From CBDBIG01 sp965205845 [NCBI: bacterium] (lineage in GTDB: Bacteria; SAR324): a stretch of 64,000 nucleotides of DNA. Under the pieces are notes generated by a model, which did not search any database, was not told the origin of the DNA, and saw nothing but the letters and a program-made list of their open reading frames with translations. Of this stretch, positions 1-8,558 are shown piece after piece; the stretch's first letter is position 1; each line of letters opens with the position of its first letter. Location: positions 62,001 through 126,000 of the forward strand of contig CBDBIG010000004.1 in NCBI GenBank assembly GCA_965205845.1. Direction: 5' to 3'. The translations under genes and the position numbers were made by a program.

Positions 1-408
1 AGCCTTTAAAGAATAGAGAAATTCTTTTAATCGGTCTGCGATAGGCTCGAGGTGTTGACAAGTAATGGCTGCAATAATAGGCATGGCGAGCAAAGCTTGG
101 GTAACAGCCATCGCACTGGGTGTAAACAACAAGCGTAAAAAGCCTAAAGGCCCGCTATGGCTAAGCAGTAAATACATGAGCAATCCCACCACCACCGGTG
201 GCAAGCCCATGAACGTATTGATGCCAATAATATACACTTGGCGCATGGGAAAACGGCTGAAAGCAAGCCATATACCCAAAGGAATGGCAAGGATAGCTCC
301 AAGCAGCGTAGCACTGAGACTCACCTGGAGTGTACGCTGAATAATGCCCCAAAGCTCTGGATTGCCGCTGATTAAAAGGAGAAAAGCGTGGTGAAATGCC
401 TCGAGCAT
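1..408 (-). CDS. tupB: Tungstate-type ABC transporter permease (TupB-like), 3' part cut off by the window edge
   Basis: The minus strand reads an open frame of 136 residues from an ATG at 408 to the window edge without a stop. The protein is an integral membrane permease that would move tungstate (or molybdate or a similar oxyanion) across the inner membrane with an ATPase and a periplasmic binding protein. It starts MLEAFHHAFLLLISGNPELW, followed by a hydrophobic helix, then a GLPPVVVGLLMYLLLSHSG stretch and a second long hydrophobic stretch ending in AMPIIAAIT. The 'PPVVVGL.MY.LLS.SGPLG' pattern is characteristic of TupB-family permeases. About 90 C-terminal residues are outside the window. 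No Shine-Dalgarno is obvious, and the frame stays open upstream of the ATG, so the start rests on family length. No tupA-like binding protein gene is visible just upstream. Confidence 0.85.
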   Translation of the reverse strand, partial: MLEAFHHAFLLLISGNPELWGIIQRTLQVSLSATLLGAILAIPLGIWLAFSRFPMRQVYIIGINTFMGLPPVVVGLLMYLLLSHSGPLGFLRLLFTPSAMAVTQALLAMPIIAAITCQHLEPIADRLKEFLYSLKA

Positions 409-460
409 GACAAGCTTTGAATCTGGGGGTGCAAAGGGGCAAGAGGTGAAAGCAATGCCT

Positions 461-683
461 ACTCGCAAATCGATTGTTGTATTAGGGCTATTGATCTTGC
501 ACCAGGCCGCCTTAAACGTAAACTGCTAAGCAGCTCAATAGGAACAATGCGCAAACCCGAAATCTAGCACAAAATGAGGCTGATCTCTTGAGATAAAGCT
601 GGAATATTGAGATTTTGTGGGTACGCAAACAGCACACCACCCGCGTGAAGTGCCAGGGTACGCGTTAGTGCATTCCTAAGCAT
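461..683 (-). pseudogene. Possible decayed short reading frame with one in-frame stop
   Basis: On the minus strand an ATG at 683 directly follows the TAA that ends the next frame upstream (684). It opens 39 codons to a TAG at 564-566. The same frame then continues for about 33 further codons (beginning ISGLRIVPIELLSSL) to a TAG at 461. The amino-acid composition looks protein-like on both sides of the stop, so this may be the remains of one small gene. I do not recognise the family. It could also be chance. Confidence 0.2.
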
Positions 684-932
684 TTAAACGCGTCTTGCAC
701 CAGCTGAACCAACCCAGGGGATGTGGCGTGGTAACGCGTCCTGACCGCATAACCCCCTTAGTAAAGCGGGCAAATGCTCACAGTGGGTTACCATCACGTC
801 AACCACAATCGACCCACGACACAAAATCATTTCAAGTACACGCCCCCCTTCAATGGGAAAGGGTGAACGAAAACTCATGCCATCTGGAAACAGTTCCAAG
901 CCTTCCATATCCTCACCAAACTTCATGCGCAT
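684..932 (-). CDS. Small protein with weak resemblance to the C-terminal half of a PilZ domain
   Basis: This is an 82-codon frame starting at ATG 932 (a second ATG is at 926). It contains GMSFRSPFPIEGGRVLEMIL followed by a beta-like stretch SIVVDVMVTHC. That resembles the second half of PilZ (c-di-GMP-binding) domains, where a 'GG(I/M)xFxSP.P...G..LE..L' segment follows the RxxxR and DxSxxG motifs. The N-terminal RxxxR motif is not visible. The frame remains open upstream without a clear start for about 35 codons, so this could be a truncated or frameshifted relic of a longer gene. The assignment is weak. Confidence 0.25.
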   Translation of the reverse strand: MRMKFGEDMEGLELFPDGMSFRSPFPIEGGRVLEMILCRGSIVVDVMVTHCEHLPALLRGLCGQDALPRHIPWVGSAGARRV

Positions 933-1438
933 TCCAACCCTACCTTTAAGGGGGTGTAGGGCAGGGTTAGAGGGGGAATCAAGGGTGGATGAGGGGTGAT
1001 TTTGCGCTACCGTAGGGCCGAGGTATCAGGGTTTCCTTAGCTAAGAGGGTAGTTTTGTTAGGAAGTCTTGCCGAGGGCACATAAGTGATGCGAAGCCCCT
1101 GCCACAAGGGCTGGTAAAAAAACCATCCGTGCCTTGTGGGATCACGGTGGGCATGTTCGTGCTAAGGGTTGGTTTTGCATACTATGCGCCAAATGGATTT
1201 AATTCAGGTACACGGATTTTAATAAATATCCATGGCTTGCGCTTGCTTTAAATTTTGTGTATTGTGGCAGCGCAATCCGAAGAAATGGCTTGGGGGCTTC
1301 CTGCTTCATTTACTACACGCAGGTGTTGCGTGTGTCGGTGGGTGTTTTGGCCAATGATGGCGTTTGATTTAAGAGGGGTTTGCCTCTAAAGATTTGCAAT
1401 AAAGTATGGTTTTTCAAACACATTGAGAGGAGAGTATT
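933..1438. other. Non-coding stretch with an inverted repeat
   Basis: No convincing gene is visible. Positions 1101-1140 contain an inverted repeat (GCCACAAGG and CCTTGTGG arms, with a smaller GGT/ACC pair inside) that could form a hairpin; its role is unknown. The last bases before 1439 carry the ribosome-binding site of the following gene. Confidence 0.4.
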
Positions 1439-1837
1439 ATGACGAATACGTTAACAATTGTTGCTCGGGTGATAGAAGGGTTGATATTGTTTGTCTTTGG
1501 GGTGAATGGAATCTCGCGGTTTTACTTTTTTCAGCCTCCCCCCCCCACGCCTGAGTTGGGAAGCGTGATGGGAGCACTTGGCAGCTCGGTTTATTTCTTT
1601 CCTTTGCTCGCCATTACCTACATTGTGACGGGGCTTTTTCTCTTGTCGGGGCGTTTCGTGCCGCTGGCTTTGGTCGTGGTGGCACCCATTATTATCAACA
1701 TCATTTTTTTGCATCTGTTTCTCGCCCCAGCGGGAATTATCCCTGGGCTTGTGTTACTCACATGTAATGTTTTTTTGGCGTGGCGCTATCGCAGTAGCTT
1801 TCGTGGTGTGCTCGATTCGCGCGCAACGCCAGATTAA
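1439..1837 (+). CDS. DoxX-like small integral membrane protein
   Basis: This 132-residue protein has four predicted membrane helices (roughly residues 8-26, 48-68, 73-93 and 97-115) and a short polar C-terminus. The layout and the 'ARVIEGLILFVFGVNGISRF' start fit the DoxX/DoxX-like family of four-helix inner-membrane proteins. Members often work with oxidoreductases or respiratory components, but no specific reaction can be assigned here. A good Shine-Dalgarno (GAGAGGAGAG, about 1422-1431) lies 5-7 bases before the ATG. It is followed 48 bases later by a ferredoxin reductase gene on the same strand, so the two may be co-transcribed. Confidence 0.7.
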   Translation: MTNTLTIVARVIEGLILFVFGVNGISRFYFFQPPPPTPELGSVMGALGSSVYFFPLLAITYIVTGLFLLSGRFVPLALVVVAPIIINIIFLHLFLAPAGIIPGLVLLTCNVFLAWRYRSSFRGVLDSRATPD

Positions 1838-1885
1838 GCCGATGCTTCTTTTCGTTACCATGTTCAAAAGGTCTATTCTTTCGTT

Positions 1886-3295
1886 GTGAGTGGCATGTTG
1901 CCTTGGCGTGTTGCGGTAATTGGTGCTGGCCCCGCTGGCTTTTATGCTACCGAGACGCTTTTACGCCAAACCGATCTTCCAGTCGCAGTGGACCTGTTTG
2001 ATAGGCTGCCTGCTCCTTATGGATTGGTACGCTACGGGGTGGCACCTGATCATGCGCACATTAAAGCGGTTACCCGCCTGTTCCAAAAAACGGCGCTTCG
2101 CTCTGGTGTGCGCTTTTGGGGTAATGTGCGCATTGGCAGGGATGTTAGCATTGTTGAGCTGCTTGGTTGCTACCACCAGGTATTGGTTTGTACGGGTGCG
2201 CAAAAGGATAGGCGCCTGGCCATTGATGGTGAAGGTCTGCGGGGGAGCTGGTCTGCCACGGAATTTGTTGGCTGGTACAATGCCCACCCCGATTTTGCGG
2301 AACGCGCCTTTGATGGCAGCGCACAAAGCGTGGCCATCGTTGGCAACGGGAATGTTGCTTTGGATGTGGCGCGCATTTTGGTGCGCAATCCCGCTGAATT
2401 GGCCAAAACCGATATTGCCGCGCATGCGGCCCGTTGGCTTCAGAGCAGCCAGTTACGTGAGGTTCATTTGATTGGGCGTCGTGGACCCGTACAAGCTGCT
2501 TTTTCTGCACCAGAATTAGGAGAGATGTTGGCTTTAGATGGGGTTGATGTGGTGATTTCACCTAAAGATTTGGTGCTCGATAGTGCCAGTTCCACCCAAA
2601 TGGAAGGGAACCCTAATCCAACAGCGCGGCGTAATTATGCATTGCTTTGTGAGCATGTCAAACGACCTCTTAAGCGGGCCGCGCGCAAGGTGGTTTTCCA
2701 TTTTTGGAAATCCCCCGTTCAAATCACTGGGAGTACGCGTGTCGCAGGCATCCGGCTCGAGTGTGGCCAAGCGGCATCCGATGCCAGCGGCTGGGTAGGG
2801 GTAAAGGGCTTGGGGCGTTATGAAAACCTGCGTGTGCAACAGGTTTTTCGGTCGATTGGCTATTTGGGGGAGGCCGTGGAAGGGATGCCCTTCGATGGAA
2901 AGCGCGGGGTTATTCCTAACCAAAATGGGTTAGTGTTGGGTGAGGATGGACGGGTTTTGCCAAGGCTTTATGTTGCAGGCTGGATTAAGCGCGGTCCAAA
3001 GGGGGTTATTGGCACCAACAAGCAAGATGCACAGCAGACGGTTGAAAGGATGCTCAAAGAGGCATTGCAGCAAACCGCGCAAGGGAGTACATTTCTGCCG
3101 TCCAAGATGCGTGTTATTGAAGATGTATTACAGCATCATCAGGTGCGTGCGGTTAGCTATGCACAATGGAAAAGGTTGGATGCCTTGGAGTGCCAACGAG
3201 GCAAAATCCTCGACAAACCGCGGGAGAAATTTGTGCATATCCAAGAGATGATTGCTGCACTCGATGCGCCAAACGAACCCCTTGGCAAATCGTAA
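1886..3295 (+). CDS. fprA: Adrenodoxin-type ferredoxin--NADP+ reductase (FprA-like)
   Basis: This FAD enzyme would transfer electrons between NADPH and a ferredoxin in the cytoplasm. The N-terminal FAD motif GAGPAGFYATE lies at residues 13-23, followed by DLFDRLPAPYGLVRYGVAPDH, the signature of the adrenodoxin/ferredoxin reductase family (mitochondrial FDXR and mycobacterial FprA). An NADP-binding GNGNVALDVAR motif lies near residue 152, with VHLIGRRGPVQAAF after it. The C-terminal 'AGWIKRGPKGVIGTNKQDA' completes the family pattern. The length of 469 residues is normal. A GTG start at 1886 is used; an in-frame ATG at 1895 is an alternative. Neither has an ideal ribosome-binding site, although AAAAGG at 1866-1871 is near. 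No ferredoxin gene is adjacent. Confidence 0.9.
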   Translation: MSGMLPWRVAVIGAGPAGFYATETLLRQTDLPVAVDLFDRLPAPYGLVRYGVAPDHAHIKAVTRLFQKTALRSGVRFWGNVRIGRDVSIVELLGCYHQVLVCTGAQKDRRLAIDGEGLRGSWSATEFVGWYNAHPDFAERAFDGSAQSVAIVGNGNVALDVARILVRNPAELAKTDIAAHAARWLQSSQLREVHLIGRRGPVQAAFSAPELGEMLALDGVDVVISPKDLVLDSASSTQMEGNPNPTARRNYALLCEHVKRPLKRAARKVVFHFWKSPVQITGSTRVAGIRLECGQAASDASGWVGVKGLGRYENLRVQQVFRSIGYLGEAVEGMPFDGKRGVIPNQNGLVLGEDGRVLPRLYVAGWIKRGPKGVIGTNKQDAQQTVERMLKEALQQTAQGSTFLPSKMRVIEDVLQHHQVRAVSYAQWKRLDALECQRGKILDKPREKFVHIQEMIAALDAPNEPLGKS

Positions 3296-3417
3296 TGCAC
3301 TTCCTTTGAAGTTATGCGCGCTTGTATGCAACGGAAACACGGTGTTTGCCTGCACGAAAACAATGCGCAAAAATAAGACGCGTCGAAAGACATTTGCTCA
3401 TCAAATAATATGGCAAA

Positions 3418-5478
3418 ATGATAAAGGCCTATCAACACTACCTCAGAATTCCTGCGTATTTTCTGCCCCTACGCACGCGCTTTGCCCTAAGGGTTTTAGC
3501 CTTGCAGGTGCTGGTGTTAATGGTTTGGCGAGTAGGGTTTGGGGCGTACTTTTTTGACCCCCAAGATGCCTATGTAACCCTGAGCAACATCTCCAAAGCA
3601 TTTTGGCTGGGCACGCGTTTTGATCTGCGCTTTGCCATTATTACCATCATGCCTTTTTTAATACTGGGATGTATTCCATGGTTGGATGTTGTAAAAAGCC
3701 AAAAAGCGTGCGTTTTTTGGCAGGCAGTCTATACCCTCTGCTTTGTGATGGTTGCCGTAATTCACTTTGCAGATCTTGGTAATTACGCCTATGTTAACGC
3801 ACGCTTTAGTGCTGCACTGCTTGAATTTACGCAAACCCTTGCTATCAGTGCGCAGTTTGTTTGGCAAACCTACCCCGTGCTTTGGCTGGCGAGTTTGATT
3901 GTGCTCTTGGGGTGGGGGTATTGGTGGATTTTGCGTCGCTTTGTTTTTTCTATCCTAAATCCTTCAAAAACCCGTTCCAATCCTGATACCTTTCAACAAA
4001 AACCAGCCTTTTTACGTACGTTGTTGGCGGGTGCTGGCTTGTGGGTGGGGCTCATTTTTTTGGCGCATAGCAGTGTGTCGTCCTACCCTTTGCGTTGGAG
4101 CAATGCTTTTTTTACCCCCAGCTCTTACGTTACAGCCTTGGGGCTAAATCCCACGCTATTTTTCTTCGATACCCTAGGCAGTCGCGCCAAGGCCTACAAA
4201 GAAGATGTTATCCGCAAAAACTATCCCCTACTCGCTTCCTATTTAGGGGTTGCTGAGGAAGAGCGCACCCCGTTACATTTTGTACGCAGCAACCCCCCCA
4301 AAGCGCATTTTACCAGCCCGCCCAATATTGTGGTGATTATCCTCGAATCTTTTGCACACTACATTCTTGGTGCAAATGGCAATCCTTTGGAGCCAACACC
4401 AAATATCGATCGCATGCTTCTTGATTCGATTGTGTTTAACCGCTTTTTTACCCCCACCCCGGGTACTGCGAGATCGGTGTTTGCTTTTATGACAGGCATC
4501 CCAGATATTGCGGTGCATCGAACCTCTTCGCGTAACCCTGCTTTGGTGAACCAGCATTTGCTGCTCAATGCATTTCAAGGGTACGATCCGATGTACTTTA
4601 TCGGTGGCAGTGCAAGCTGGGGTAATTTGCGTGGTTTGCTCAAAAAGAATATCCCCCGCTTAACCCTCTACGAAGGTTCAACCTCGAACCTCCCTAAAGT
4701 GGATGTTTGGGGTATTTCTGATTTGGATTTATTGTTTGAAGCCAATAAGCAATGGCGCCGTAAAAAGAAGCCTTTCTTTGCGGTGCTTCAAACATCGGGT
4801 AGCCATCGCCCGTATACCATTCCTAAAAAAAATATGGGGTTTCAAAAAAAATCGGCTTCTGCCAGGGACCTGAGAGATTCGGGGTTTAGAAGTGTAGCCG
4901 AATACAACGCATTTCGGTTTTTAGATTTTTCATTAGGCAAATTTTTTACTCAAGCACGCAAAGAAGCCTATTTTAAAAACACGCTTTTCGTGATTTTTGG
5001 GGATCACGGGTTGCATGGGACGAACAAAAATCTGCCTACAGGGTATCTCGCATCGGGACTATCCGCAGTTCATGTTCCTTTGATTCTTTATGCGCCAAAA
5101 CTGATTCGATCAGCCAGGGTAATCAACACGCCAGCCAGTGAACTCGACGTCATGCCCACCTTGGCGGGTTTGGTGGGGGTGCCGTATAAAAACCGTACAC
5201 TGGGTCGTGATTTGTTTGCCATTGAGCGCGATCGTGAGGTTCACTATGCCCCCTATTTTTATCCCAGCGATGCAATGAACATGGGCTTGGTTGGCAAACG
5301 GTTCATTTTACGCATTCAGCCTGACGAAGAAACCAGCTTGCATGACACGCAGCGTGGTTCACTGTTTGAAGATGTGAGTTTACAACATCCCGAATTGTTC
5401 GAGCATATGGAAACGCTAGGGAGGGCATTGTATGAAATGGCGCATTATTTGCCGTGGCACAACCCACCCCTACCTTAA
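3418..5478 (+). CDS. LTA-synthase-like membrane sulfatase-fold phosphotransferase
   Basis: This 686-residue inner-membrane protein has about five N-terminal transmembrane helices (residues 22-45, 70-88, 100-118, 152-175 and 200-220) and a large periplasmic alkaline-phosphatase/sulfatase domain from about residue 300. Visible metal-site and catalytic elements are NIVVIILESF (Glu about 310), TPGTARS with the likely threonine nucleophile near 350, GSHRPY near 462 and FGDHGLHG near 528. Family members (LtaS, OpgB/MdoB, EptA-like) transfer phosphoglycerol or related headgroups from phospholipids to envelope glycans. In a Gram-negative context a periplasmic glucan or LPS-modifying role is more likely than teichoic acid synthesis; that is inference. 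It stands alone, 122 bases after fprA. Confidence 0.85.
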   Translation: MIKAYQHYLRIPAYFLPLRTRFALRVLALQVLVLMVWRVGFGAYFFDPQDAYVTLSNISKAFWLGTRFDLRFAIITIMPFLILGCIPWLDVVKSQKACVFWQAVYTLCFVMVAVIHFADLGNYAYVNARFSAALLEFTQTLAISAQFVWQTYPVLWLASLIVLLGWGYWWILRRFVFSILNPSKTRSNPDTFQQKPAFLRTLLAGAGLWVGLIFLAHSSVSSYPLRWSNAFFTPSSYVTALGLNPTLFFFDTLGSRAKAYKEDVIRKNYPLLASYLGVAEEERTPLHFVRSNPPKAHFTSPPNIVVIILESFAHYILGANGNPLEPTPNIDRMLLDSIVFNRFFTPTPGTARSVFAFMTGIPDIAVHRTSSRNPALVNQHLLLNAFQGYDPMYFIGGSASWGNLRGLLKKNIPRLTLYEGSTSNLPKVDVWGISDLDLLFEANKQWRRKKKPFFAVLQTSGSHRPYTIPKKNMGFQKKSASARDLRDSGFRSVAEYNAFRFLDFSLGKFFTQARKEAYFKNTLFVIFGDHGLHGTNKNLPTGYLASGLSAVHVPLILYAPKLIRSARVINTPASELDVMPTLAGLVGVPYKNRTLGRDLFAIERDREVHYAPYFYPSDAMNMGLVGKRFILRIQPDEETSLHDTQRGSLFEDVSLQHPELFEHMETLGRALYEMAHYLPWHNPPLP

Positions 5479-5561
5479 AAGACGACCGTCAACGCTTTTT
5501 TTAACACGGTTGATTCGTGCCGTGAGGCATGTTTTATCTTAACAAAAAACCATAAAACACC

Positions 5562-6785
5562 ATGACCACTCCCATTAAAACCCCGTTACAGGGCATGCGT
5601 GTCCTTGATTTGTCGCGTGTATTGGCTGGCCCCTATTGTGCTACTTTACTCTCTCACTTGGGTGCTGAGGTGATTAAGGTCGAAAATGAGCAAGGAGATG
5701 AAATACGTACTTGGCCACCATTTGTGAGCTTAGGCAAGGAATCCCCGAGGATGAGTGCGACTTTTTTGGGAATGAACTTGAATAAAAAAAGCATTGGCGT
5801 GGATTTAAAATTGGTTCGCGGTGTACAAATTGTGGAGGAATTGTTGGCCAAAACGGATGTTGTGATTGAGAATTTTCGTACGGGCGGAATGGAGCGCTTT
5901 GGTTTGACTGAAGAGCGCTTAAAGGAACTGAACCCACGGTTGGTCCAGGTGTCGATTTCTGCTTTTGGACGAACAGGGCCCAAAGCGCATCACCCAGGGT
6001 ATGAGGCCATGGTACAGGCTTATTCCGGAGCGATGGAAATTACGGGGGATGAACACCATGAGCCTGTGCGTAGTGGGGTCTCGTTTTTGGATATGTCGAC
6101 TGGGGTGGTTAGTGCATTTGCTGCAATGACTGCCTTATTCGAACGTGAGCGCACGGGCAAGGGAGGGCGTGTCGACGCTTCTTTGCTAAACACGGCCATG
6201 GGGCTGATGACCATTCAAGTGTCGAATTACATGCAATGCAACGTTTTGCAAAAACGGTTGGGCACAGCGCATCAGTCCATTGTACCCTATCAATCCCATC
6301 CCACCAAAGATGGCTTTATTTTTGTTGCCTCGGCCAACCAAAATTTATGGGAGCGCTTTTGCCATGTGCTGGGCATCACCGAAGCGATAGCCGATGCGCG
6401 TTTTAAGGACAATATCAGCCGCGTCGCCAATCGAAAAGCGTGCTTAAAAGTGGTGCAGGCTGCAACCGTCACCCGGACTACCAACAACTTGCTACAGGCC
6501 CTCGAAAAAGCGGGGGTTCCCGTTTCTAAGTTGAATACGCTAAAGGATGTGGTTGAGGATGGGCAAGTGCAGGCCATTGGTGCCATTACCTCAGTCGAGG
6601 CAGGGGAGATGGGTGCCGTACAGGTTCCCAATTTGCCGTTTTTGATGGACCATGCTGCCGCAGCAGTGCGTACCAGAGCGCCTTTTTTAGGCGAACACAC
6701 CCAAGATATCCTGACCGAATTGGGGTATTCTACCCAACAAATTGAAACCTTGCTCCAAGAGGGGGTTGTATTTGGTGCCCAGTGA
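5562..6785 (+). CDS. CaiB/BaiF (family III) CoA-transferase
   Basis: This enzyme moves CoA between acyl groups. The protein has 407 residues, the usual length. It opens with LQGMRVLDLSRVLAGPYCATLL, then LGAEVIKVE, DLK and VVIENFRTG. The expected catalytic aspartate sits at about residue 177 (SGVSFLDMSTG). The C-terminal 'VRTRAPFLGEHTQDILTELGY' is typical of the family end. The substrate cannot be read from sequence; relatives include formyl-CoA, succinyl-CoA:mesaconate and carnitine CoA-transferases and alpha-methylacyl-CoA racemase. Its position upstream of etfB, etfA and a membrane ETF reductase suggests activation of an organic acid whose acyl-CoA is then dehydrogenated. The next gene overlaps its stop codon. 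Confidence 0.88.
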   Translation: MTTPIKTPLQGMRVLDLSRVLAGPYCATLLSHLGAEVIKVENEQGDEIRTWPPFVSLGKESPRMSATFLGMNLNKKSIGVDLKLVRGVQIVEELLAKTDVVIENFRTGGMERFGLTEERLKELNPRLVQVSISAFGRTGPKAHHPGYEAMVQAYSGAMEITGDEHHEPVRSGVSFLDMSTGVVSAFAAMTALFERERTGKGGRVDASLLNTAMGLMTIQVSNYMQCNVLQKRLGTAHQSIVPYQSHPTKDGFIFVASANQNLWERFCHVLGITEAIADARFKDNISRVANRKACLKVVQAATVTRTTNNLLQALEKAGVPVSKLNTLKDVVEDGQVQAIGAITSVEAGEMGAVQVPNLPFLMDHAAAAVRTRAPFLGEHTQDILTELGYSTQQIETLLQEGVVFGAQ

Positions 6786-7587
6786 ACCACCGCAGATACA
6801 CAGTGTCAAAAAAATAGACACAGCCAACCAACCAAGGAGCTTGCACGGGTTTGGTGCAGCTGTTGACCAACCTACGCCCTACTCCCTTCCGTGGAGTTTG
6901 CCAAACGCTTTAGGCATTTTGGGGTTGTTTGTTGGTGTGCAAATAAGTTTGGGGTTGTTAATCCAGGTGCTAAGCGCAAACACCTTCCAAGCAACGCCTT
7001 CCCTTTTTTCTTTTTTCGTCATCATTGTAGCCTCTCACCTTATTACTTGGGTGGGGGTGTGGTGGGTGAGTCAACGGCGTCATCGCCAGGGGTATGCGTA
7101 CTTGGGGCTGGGTACAAAGCCTGCTTTTAAAACGCTTATCAAGGCTATTTTACTGGGCCTTGCTGCGCAAATTTTGGGCGTATTGCTTTTGCAACTATTT
7201 CCTCCCCCACCCGATTTAGAAACCCCGTTCAAGCGGCTCATGAATTCAGGGGCTTTGGGGATAGGCATGTTGACCATGATGGCTGTGATTATGGCACCTT
7301 TGCTCGAAGAAGTGCTTTTTCGTGGATTATTGCAACCTGCGCTGGCACGCTGGGGAGCGTGGATCGCAATTGGAATCTCAGCGGTGTTGTTTTCTGCTTT
7401 GCACGCGATCCAACTACAGGGCTATTGGCCTGGGTTGACCAGTATTTTTTTGGTGGGAATGGTGCTAGGTTGGCTACGCCATAGAACAGGTTTGTTGTGG
7501 GCAAGCATTGCGTGCCATGCCGCCTACAATGGCCTTGCCATCGTTTTACTACTGATTGCTTTAGCCCATAAGGCGGGGCTATCCTAA
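6775..7587 (+). CDS. CPBP-family intramembrane metalloprotease
   Basis: A multi-spanning membrane protein of the CPBP/Abi (CAAX protease and bacteriocin-processing) family. All three family motifs are present in order in the C-terminal half: EEVLFRGLL (EExxxR), FSALH (FxxxH) and HAAYN (HxxxN). Hydrophobic helices fill the rest from about residue 40. The start is set at GTG 6775 because AGAGGGGG at 6758-6765 gives a well-spaced ribosome-binding site. An in-frame ATG at 6742 lacks one and would overlap the upstream gene by 44 bases. With the GTG start the overlap with the CoA-transferase is 11 bases, implying translational coupling. The substrate is unknown; bacterial members act in prenyl-protein-like processing, bacteriocin immunity or membrane protein turnover. 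Confidence 0.85.
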   Translation: MPSEPPQIHSVKKIDTANQPRSLHGFGAAVDQPTPYSLPWSLPNALGILGLFVGVQISLGLLIQVLSANTFQATPSLFSFFVIIVASHLITWVGVWWVSQRRHRQGYAYLGLGTKPAFKTLIKAILLGLAAQILGVLLLQLFPPPPDLETPFKRLMNSGALGIGMLTMMAVIMAPLLEEVLFRGLLQPALARWGAWIAIGISAVLFSALHAIQLQGYWPGLTSIFLVGMVLGWLRHRTGLLWASIACHAAYNGLAIVLLLIALAHKAGLS

Positions 7588-7664
7588 CGGCAGATGCCAA
7601 CATGCACCAGGCAGGTCGGTTTTATTGCGATGCATCTAAGAAACTTAGAAGGAGATAAGAATTA

Positions 7665-8453
7665 ATGAAGGTTGTTGTTCCCATCAAATCGGTGGTTGAT
7701 GTAGAACTCAATTTGCGTGTACGTGATGGCAAGCTCCAAGAAGACGGCCTTAATTACGTGCTAAGCAAATGGGATGAGCATGCTTTGGAGGCTGCCTTGC
7801 AGTTGTGTGAAGCCAATGAAGGAGAGGTGGTGGCCGTTACTGTGGGTCCGGAACGTGCGGGTGAAACGCTGCGCAAAGCACTGGCCATGGGGGCGCACAA
7901 GGGCATTCATGTTCAAGAAGCAGGTTTGGCCCTGAGTGATAGCAAAAACATGGGGCGGGTGTTGGCCGCCGCCATTGGACGCGAATCCCCCGATTTAATT
8001 ATTACAGGACGCCAAGCCCAAGATACAGACATGGGCGCAACGGGATGCTACCTGGCGGCCGCGCTTGATTTGCCCACCGTTGCCAACATTGCAAGCATTG
8101 CTCCAGAACTCAATGCTGGGTGCTTGGAGGTAGAGCGCAAGGGGGATTTTGGAATGGAAGTTATTTCTTTAACTTTGCCTGCCCTGATTACAGCCAATGA
8201 CAGTTTAAACGAGCCCCGTCTTGCCTCTTTGCGGGGAATTATGCAAGCCAAAAAGAAACCCGTTGAGGTGATGCACTTAAGCGATTTAAACTTGAGCATG
8301 GATGAGGTTGGCCCCGATGCAAATGGCTGTGAATTGCTCACCTTGCTTTCTCCTCCAGAGCGTGCGTCAGGGCAAAAATTTAGCGGTGACGCAGCGGAAA
8401 TTACCCCTCAAGCCATGGAAAAACTGGACAAAGAGGCGAAGCTGTTTTCTTAA
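7665..8453 (+). CDS. etfB: Electron transfer flavoprotein beta subunit
   Basis: EtfB forms a soluble heterodimer with EtfA, binds AMP, and accepts electrons from acyl-CoA dehydrogenases. It begins MKVVVPIKSVVDVELNLRV and has the family features LNYVLSKWDEHALEAALQL, TVGPERAGETLRKALAMGA and TGRQAQDTDMG. The length of 262 residues is normal for group I ETF. A strong Shine-Dalgarno (AGAAGGAGATAAG) precedes the ATG. It is the first gene of the etfB-etfA-oxidoreductase block; a 105-base spacer separates it from etfA. No acyl-CoA dehydrogenase gene is in the window. Confidence 0.95.
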   Translation: MKVVVPIKSVVDVELNLRVRDGKLQEDGLNYVLSKWDEHALEAALQLCEANEGEVVAVTVGPERAGETLRKALAMGAHKGIHVQEAGLALSDSKNMGRVLAAAIGRESPDLIITGRQAQDTDMGATGCYLAAALDLPTVANIASIAPELNAGCLEVERKGDFGMEVISLTLPALITANDSLNEPRLASLRGIMQAKKKPVEVMHLSDLNLSMDEVGPDANGCELLTLLSPPERASGQKFSGDAAEITPQAMEKLDKEAKLFS

Positions 8454-8558
8454 AAAATACCCTATATTAAGGCACTCAGTTAAGGTAGGTGTTGGCATTG
8501 CTGTAAAGCAATAATGGGGGGTTAATAAAAAATTTATAAGCAGTGAATAAGGCAAACA

